Below are positions 6,374 through 8,453 of a stretch of 8,453 nucleotides of DNA, piece after piece (position 1 is the stretch's first letter; each line of letters starts with the position of its first letter). The DNA is from an uncultured Bacteroidales bacterium (GTDB lineage: Bacteria; Bacteroidota; Bacteroidia; Bacteroidales; JAUNSR01). The position numbers and the translations under genes were made by a program. The stretch covers positions 1 to 8,453 of the forward strand of contig CAMTOT010000117.1 of the NCBI GenBank assembly GCA_947074165.1, written 5' to 3'. The notes under the pieces are model-generated. The model was given only the letters and a program-made list of their open reading frames with translations, was not told where the DNA came from and searched no databases.

Positions 6374-6949
6374 TTAATTATTATCTATTAATTTCTTAAG
6401 TTCATCCCATCGCGGATCTGTCTCTGACTCCTGGTTTGCAACCACTGACTCGTCCTCATCATCGGATAAAACATACAAATCGCCCTCTTCGTCTGATTGG
6501 GCCATATGTTTCTTTAATTTAGAAGAAACCGTCTTGTTACATTTACCTGCAGGGTGAACATGTTTTACCGGGATTGCAAGAGCTATAAACTCATACAAAA
6601 ACCAGGCTATATTTATCGTACCTTCTTCTTTAGGAATAATGACTGTGTCATCACTCTCCTCTGAATACTCTGCACCAAGCTTAACAAATAGCTTTCCTTT
6701 TGTTGAAACAGGAAGCTCCATCTCGTCTAAACAACGATCACACGGAACTTTTATTATTCCATCAAACTTGAAAATGAATTCGCTTACAAGCGCACTCTTT
6801 ATCACTGTTAGTTGTGCTTTGACATCTCCTTTCTGGAATTCAAGCCCATCTATATTTTTAAAGAACAAATTATCCAGTACAAAGTCAAACTCGTTGGCTC
6901 CGTCCGCCATGTTCTTTAGTGCTATTTCATACAATCCAAATTTTCCCAA
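6374..6949 (-). CDS. DUF177 family protein (YceD), 23S rRNA accumulation factor
   Basis: This is a 191-residue protein of the DUF177/YceD family, encoded next to rpmF in most bacteria and linked to 23S rRNA accumulation in E. coli and plants. The family signature is the cysteine pair in PCDRCLDEME (Cys70, Cys73), preceded by beta-rich sequence. A second HPAGKC (132-137) may help bind a metal. An acidic stretch (about 154-168) precedes the usual C-terminal DPRWDELKKL (178-187). The start codon is TTG at 6949. It gives a family-like N-terminus (MGKFGLYEIALKNMADG...) and lies just after a good promoter. The first in-frame ATG, at 6910, would remove the first 13 residues. It heads the DUF177-rpmF transcription unit. 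Confidence 0.93.
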   Translation of the reverse strand: MGKFGLYEIALKNMADGANEFDFVLDNLFFKNIDGLEFQKGDVKAQLTVIKSALVSEFIFKFDGIIKVPCDRCLDEMELPVSTKGKLFVKLGAEYSEESDDTVIIPKEEGTINIAWFLYEFIALAIPVKHVHPAGKCNKTVSSKLKKHMAQSDEEGDLYVLSDDEDESVVANQESETDPRWDELKKLIDNN

Positions 6950-6972
6950 GGCTATACGACGTTAATTCCGTG

Positions 6973-6980
6973 CAAAGGTA
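6973..6980 (-). promoter_or_regulatory. -7 promoter box of the DUF177-rpmF operon
   Basis: On the minus strand TACCTTTG (6980-6973), followed by CAC, is an exact match to the Bacteroidota -7 consensus TAnnTTTGC. The predicted start near 6967 leaves about 17 bases before the TTG start codon at 6949. The -33 position carries GTG rather than TTG, so the upstream box is weak. Confidence 0.7.
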
Positions 6981-7028
6981 TAAAAAATTATCATTCGCAC
7001 TACTCTTTTCAATTCTTTTTAATCTGTC

Positions 7029-7052
7029 AAAAACGGGCACACAATGCCCCCG
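7029..7052 (-). terminator. Terminator after the histidine kinase gene
   Basis: On the minus strand the hairpin GGGCA-TTGTG-TGCCC (7049-7035) is followed by G and five T (7033-7029), about 100 bases past the kinase stop. An outer CTGTC/GACAG pairing (7024-7028 with 7052-7056) surrounds it and would compete with release at the T run. It separates the kinase from the DUF177 operon. Confidence 0.65.
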
Positions 7053-7079
7053 ACAGCAATAACACATATAACATTCTGA

Positions 7080-7131
7080 TTTTAAAGCATTTTAAATACT
7101 TTAAACGAACTCTGCGTTAGCGTTTTTTTTT
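7080..7131. other. TTTAAA triplet and plus-strand terminator-like hairpin
   Basis: TTTAAA occurs three times at 9-10-base spacing (7081-7086, 7091-7096, 7100-7105). It is followed by a short imperfect stem (AAACG, 7103-7107, with CGTTT, 7121-7125, and an inner AAC/GTT) and nine T (7123-7131) on the plus strand. No plus-strand gene precedes it. The meaning is unclear. Confidence 0.35.
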
Positions 7132-7149
7132 GTTTGATTAGATTATTTA

Positions 7150-8346
7150 TCAGGCTTGATATTTATCCGTTTTTAATTCGATACAGAATGTTGTACGCTT
7201 ATTCGGGACAGACTCTTTTACGTATATTTTTCCATGATGATAGTTCTCTATTATACGCTTCACAAGAGTAAGGCCAAGCCCCCAGCCTCTTTTCTTCGTT
7301 GTATAACCCGGACGAAATACAGTCTTAAAATTTTTCTTCGGTATGCCCTTTCCATTGTCGGTAATTTCAAGGATTATACGATCTCCTTCATCAATCTCAT
7401 TTATTATTATCTCGCCGTGTCCGTTTATAGCGTCTATAGAGTTCTTAAACAGATTTTCTATCACCCATTCAAACAACGGTGCGCAAAGCTTCATATTAAT
7501 CTTCTTATCAAGCAGATTAGTTTTTATCGCTGTCTTCTTTGATACTCTGGTAGACATATATTTAATCGAGTCAAGCAATACCTCATTCAGATCACACTCT
7601 TCAAGTTGCGGCTCTGAACCAATCTTTGAAAATCTGTCTGCTATAGTCTTGAGCCTTACTACATCCTTATCCATTTCTATGATAATATCACTACCTACAT
7701 TACCGTTGTCACCAAGATACTGTATCCATGCCATCAGGGAGCTTATAGGCGTACCAAGTTGATGAGCCGTTTCTTTAGACAAACCGACCCATACCTGATT
7801 CTGCTCCGCCTTTTTTGTGCTGTCAAAAGCAAAAAGACCAAGCAATATAAACAACAGCAATATTATAAGCTGTATATATGGATAATAAGAAAGACGTTTT
7901 AAAAGCACTGAGTCATCGTAATACAGATATTGACTCATATTATCACTTATCACTACCTCTATTAGGTTATTCCTGTTTTTAAGCTCATTTATCTTCCGCT
8001 GCATATAAGTGGTAGAGTCATTTTTAGGTACATCAAAATTGATATACCAAAGAGGAGCCTCTGTATCATCTAGTATAACTACAGGTATAGTCGTATTACT
8101 CTGAATAACTTTAAGCACGAGACTCATATCGCTTTCCGACTCGACACTCGCAAGCTGACGCGTGGCTTCAGCCCAAATCTCCATCTTACTGCGTTCTTCC
8201 TGCTCAAGAGACTTCATTAGAGTATTGGAAATTAAAAGAAAGATACAAACAAGTGCTACTGATGCAAGTATAAAAACAAGTCTCAATCTCTCTCTTCTCT
8301 CATATATATTACGCATAAAATATCTTTTAATATGATTATGTTTCAT
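7150..8346 (-). CDS. Membrane sensor histidine kinase
   Basis: This is a two-component sensor kinase of about 398 residues in the inner membrane. An N-terminal membrane helix (about 22-44) is followed by a periplasmic sensor part (about 45-154) that matches no domain I know. A second helix (about 156-175, IQLIILLLFILLGLFAF) leads straight into the kinase without an obvious HAMP domain. The phosphoacceptor His195 lies in KETAHQLGTPISSL, where Gln follows the His instead of the common Glu. The ATPase domain has the N box (ENLFKNSIDAI, Asn302), the DNGKGIP box (330-336), the F box (VFRPGYTT) and GWGLGL (354-359). All ATP-binding boxes look intact. No response regulator is in the window; one could lie off the right edge. 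Starts: ATG 8346 is used here, but a -7-like box covers the bases just before it, so ATG 8316 (MRNIYERRERLR) may be the real one. The gene ends in TGA. Confidence 0.94.
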   Translation of the reverse strand: MKHNHIKRYFMRNIYERRERLRLVFILASVALVCIFLLISNTLMKSLEQEERSKMEIWAEATRQLASVESESDMSLVLKVIQSNTTIPVVILDDTEAPLWYINFDVPKNDSTTYMQRKINELKNRNNLIEVVISDNMSQYLYYDDSVLLKRLSYYPYIQLIILLLFILLGLFAFDSTKKAEQNQVWVGLSKETAHQLGTPISSLMAWIQYLGDNGNVGSDIIIEMDKDVVRLKTIADRFSKIGSEPQLEECDLNEVLLDSIKYMSTRVSKKTAIKTNLLDKKINMKLCAPLFEWVIENLFKNSIDAINGHGEIIINEIDEGDRIILEITDNGKGIPKKNFKTVFRPGYTTKKRGWGLGLTLVKRIIENYHHGKIYVKESVPNKRTTFCIELKTDKYQA

Positions 8347-8354
8347 CAAATATA
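8347..8354 (-). promoter_or_regulatory. Possible -7 box of the histidine kinase gene
   Basis: On the minus strand TATATTTG (8354-8347) fits TAnnTTTG exactly. It lies in a very AT-rich stretch with no TTG at the right distance, so a chance match is possible. If it is used, transcription would start near 8340 and translation would have to begin at ATG 8316. Confidence 0.4.
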
Positions 8355-8397
8355 ATATATAACGTTTTATATAATCAGTTATTACGAAATCAGGAAT

Positions 8398-8433
8398 AAA
8401 AAAAAACGCTTACCGAACTAAATCGATAAGCGT
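8398..8433 (-). terminator. Terminator of an off-window minus-strand gene
   Basis: On the minus strand ACGCTTA (8433-8427) pairs with TAAGCGT (8412-8406), with three more pairs (CGA/TCG) inside after one mismatch and a 6-base loop, followed by nine T (8406-8398). It must end a gene lying mostly or wholly beyond the right edge. The final 20 bases may include its 3' end, since two minus-strand frames stop just before the hairpin, but too little is visible to identify it. Confidence 0.85.
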
Positions 8434-8453
8434 CTCTTATTTAAAACGGCGGC

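Noticed and set aside
7234..7762. Two overlapping plus-strand open frames opposite the histidine kinase
   Set aside because: They are antisense to a well-supported gene, overlap each other in different frames and show no recognisable domain.
8434..8453. Possible adapter at the right edge, given the adapter at the left edge
   Set aside because: The last 20 bases do not match TruSeq or Nextera adapter sequence as I know it, and they continue naturally from the terminator.
1..8453. CRISPR array, insertion sequence, phage, toxin-antitoxin or new defence system
   Set aside because: No spaced direct repeats, transposase, integrase, target-site duplication or small toxin-like gene pair is visible; most of the window is conserved housekeeping genes.

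Overview
The window looks like an AT-rich chromosomal segment from a member of the Bacteroidota, most likely Bacteroidales. Four things support this: a NigD-like lipoprotein with an acidic patch right after the lipobox cysteine; Bacteroidota-type promoter boxes (TAnnTTTG) instead of E. coli -10 boxes; no obvious Shine-Dalgarno sites; and the gene order DUF177/YceD - rpmF - fabH - era - der, which I recall as typical of that order. A Dysgonomonas-like genus is possible but cannot be established from this sequence. The first 47 bases are not genomic. They are an Illumina library adapter with its 8-base index, so the window starts at a contaminated contig end and real sequence begins at about base 48.

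Layout from left to right: adapter (1-47); AT-rich leader (48-192); one plus-strand gene, a NigD-like lipoprotein (193-879); a gene-free, hairpin-rich stretch (880-1222) ending in a strong bidirectional terminator. Everything after that is on the minus strand and is read from right to left. In transcription order, a terminator of an off-window gene (8398-8433) is followed by a membrane sensor histidine kinase (8346-7150) with its own terminator. Then come a promoter (6980-6973), DUF177/YceD and ribosomal protein L32 (rpmF), a hairpin, beta-ketoacyl-ACP synthase III (fabH) with a strong terminator, era with its own promoter overlapping that terminator, and der. A 16-bp-stem terminator follows der, and last is a glutamate/dicarboxylate-type (DAACS) symporter, which ends at the bidirectional terminator.

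The central block is housekeeping. DUF177, L32, Era and Der all serve 50S or 30S ribosome assembly, and FabH starts fatty acid synthesis. The terminators suggest the conserved cluster is split into at least three transcription units (DUF177-rpmF, fabH, era-der) despite its tight spacing. The accessory genes are the histidine kinase with no response regulator in view, the symporter with a non-standard substrate and cation site, and the NigD-like surface lipoprotein. I see no mobile element, CRISPR array, phage gene, tRNA or rRNA, and no clearly new multi-gene system. The points most worth a second look are the adapter, the fabH terminator/era promoter overlap, the hairpin chain at 930-1100, and the substituted binding residues of the symporter.
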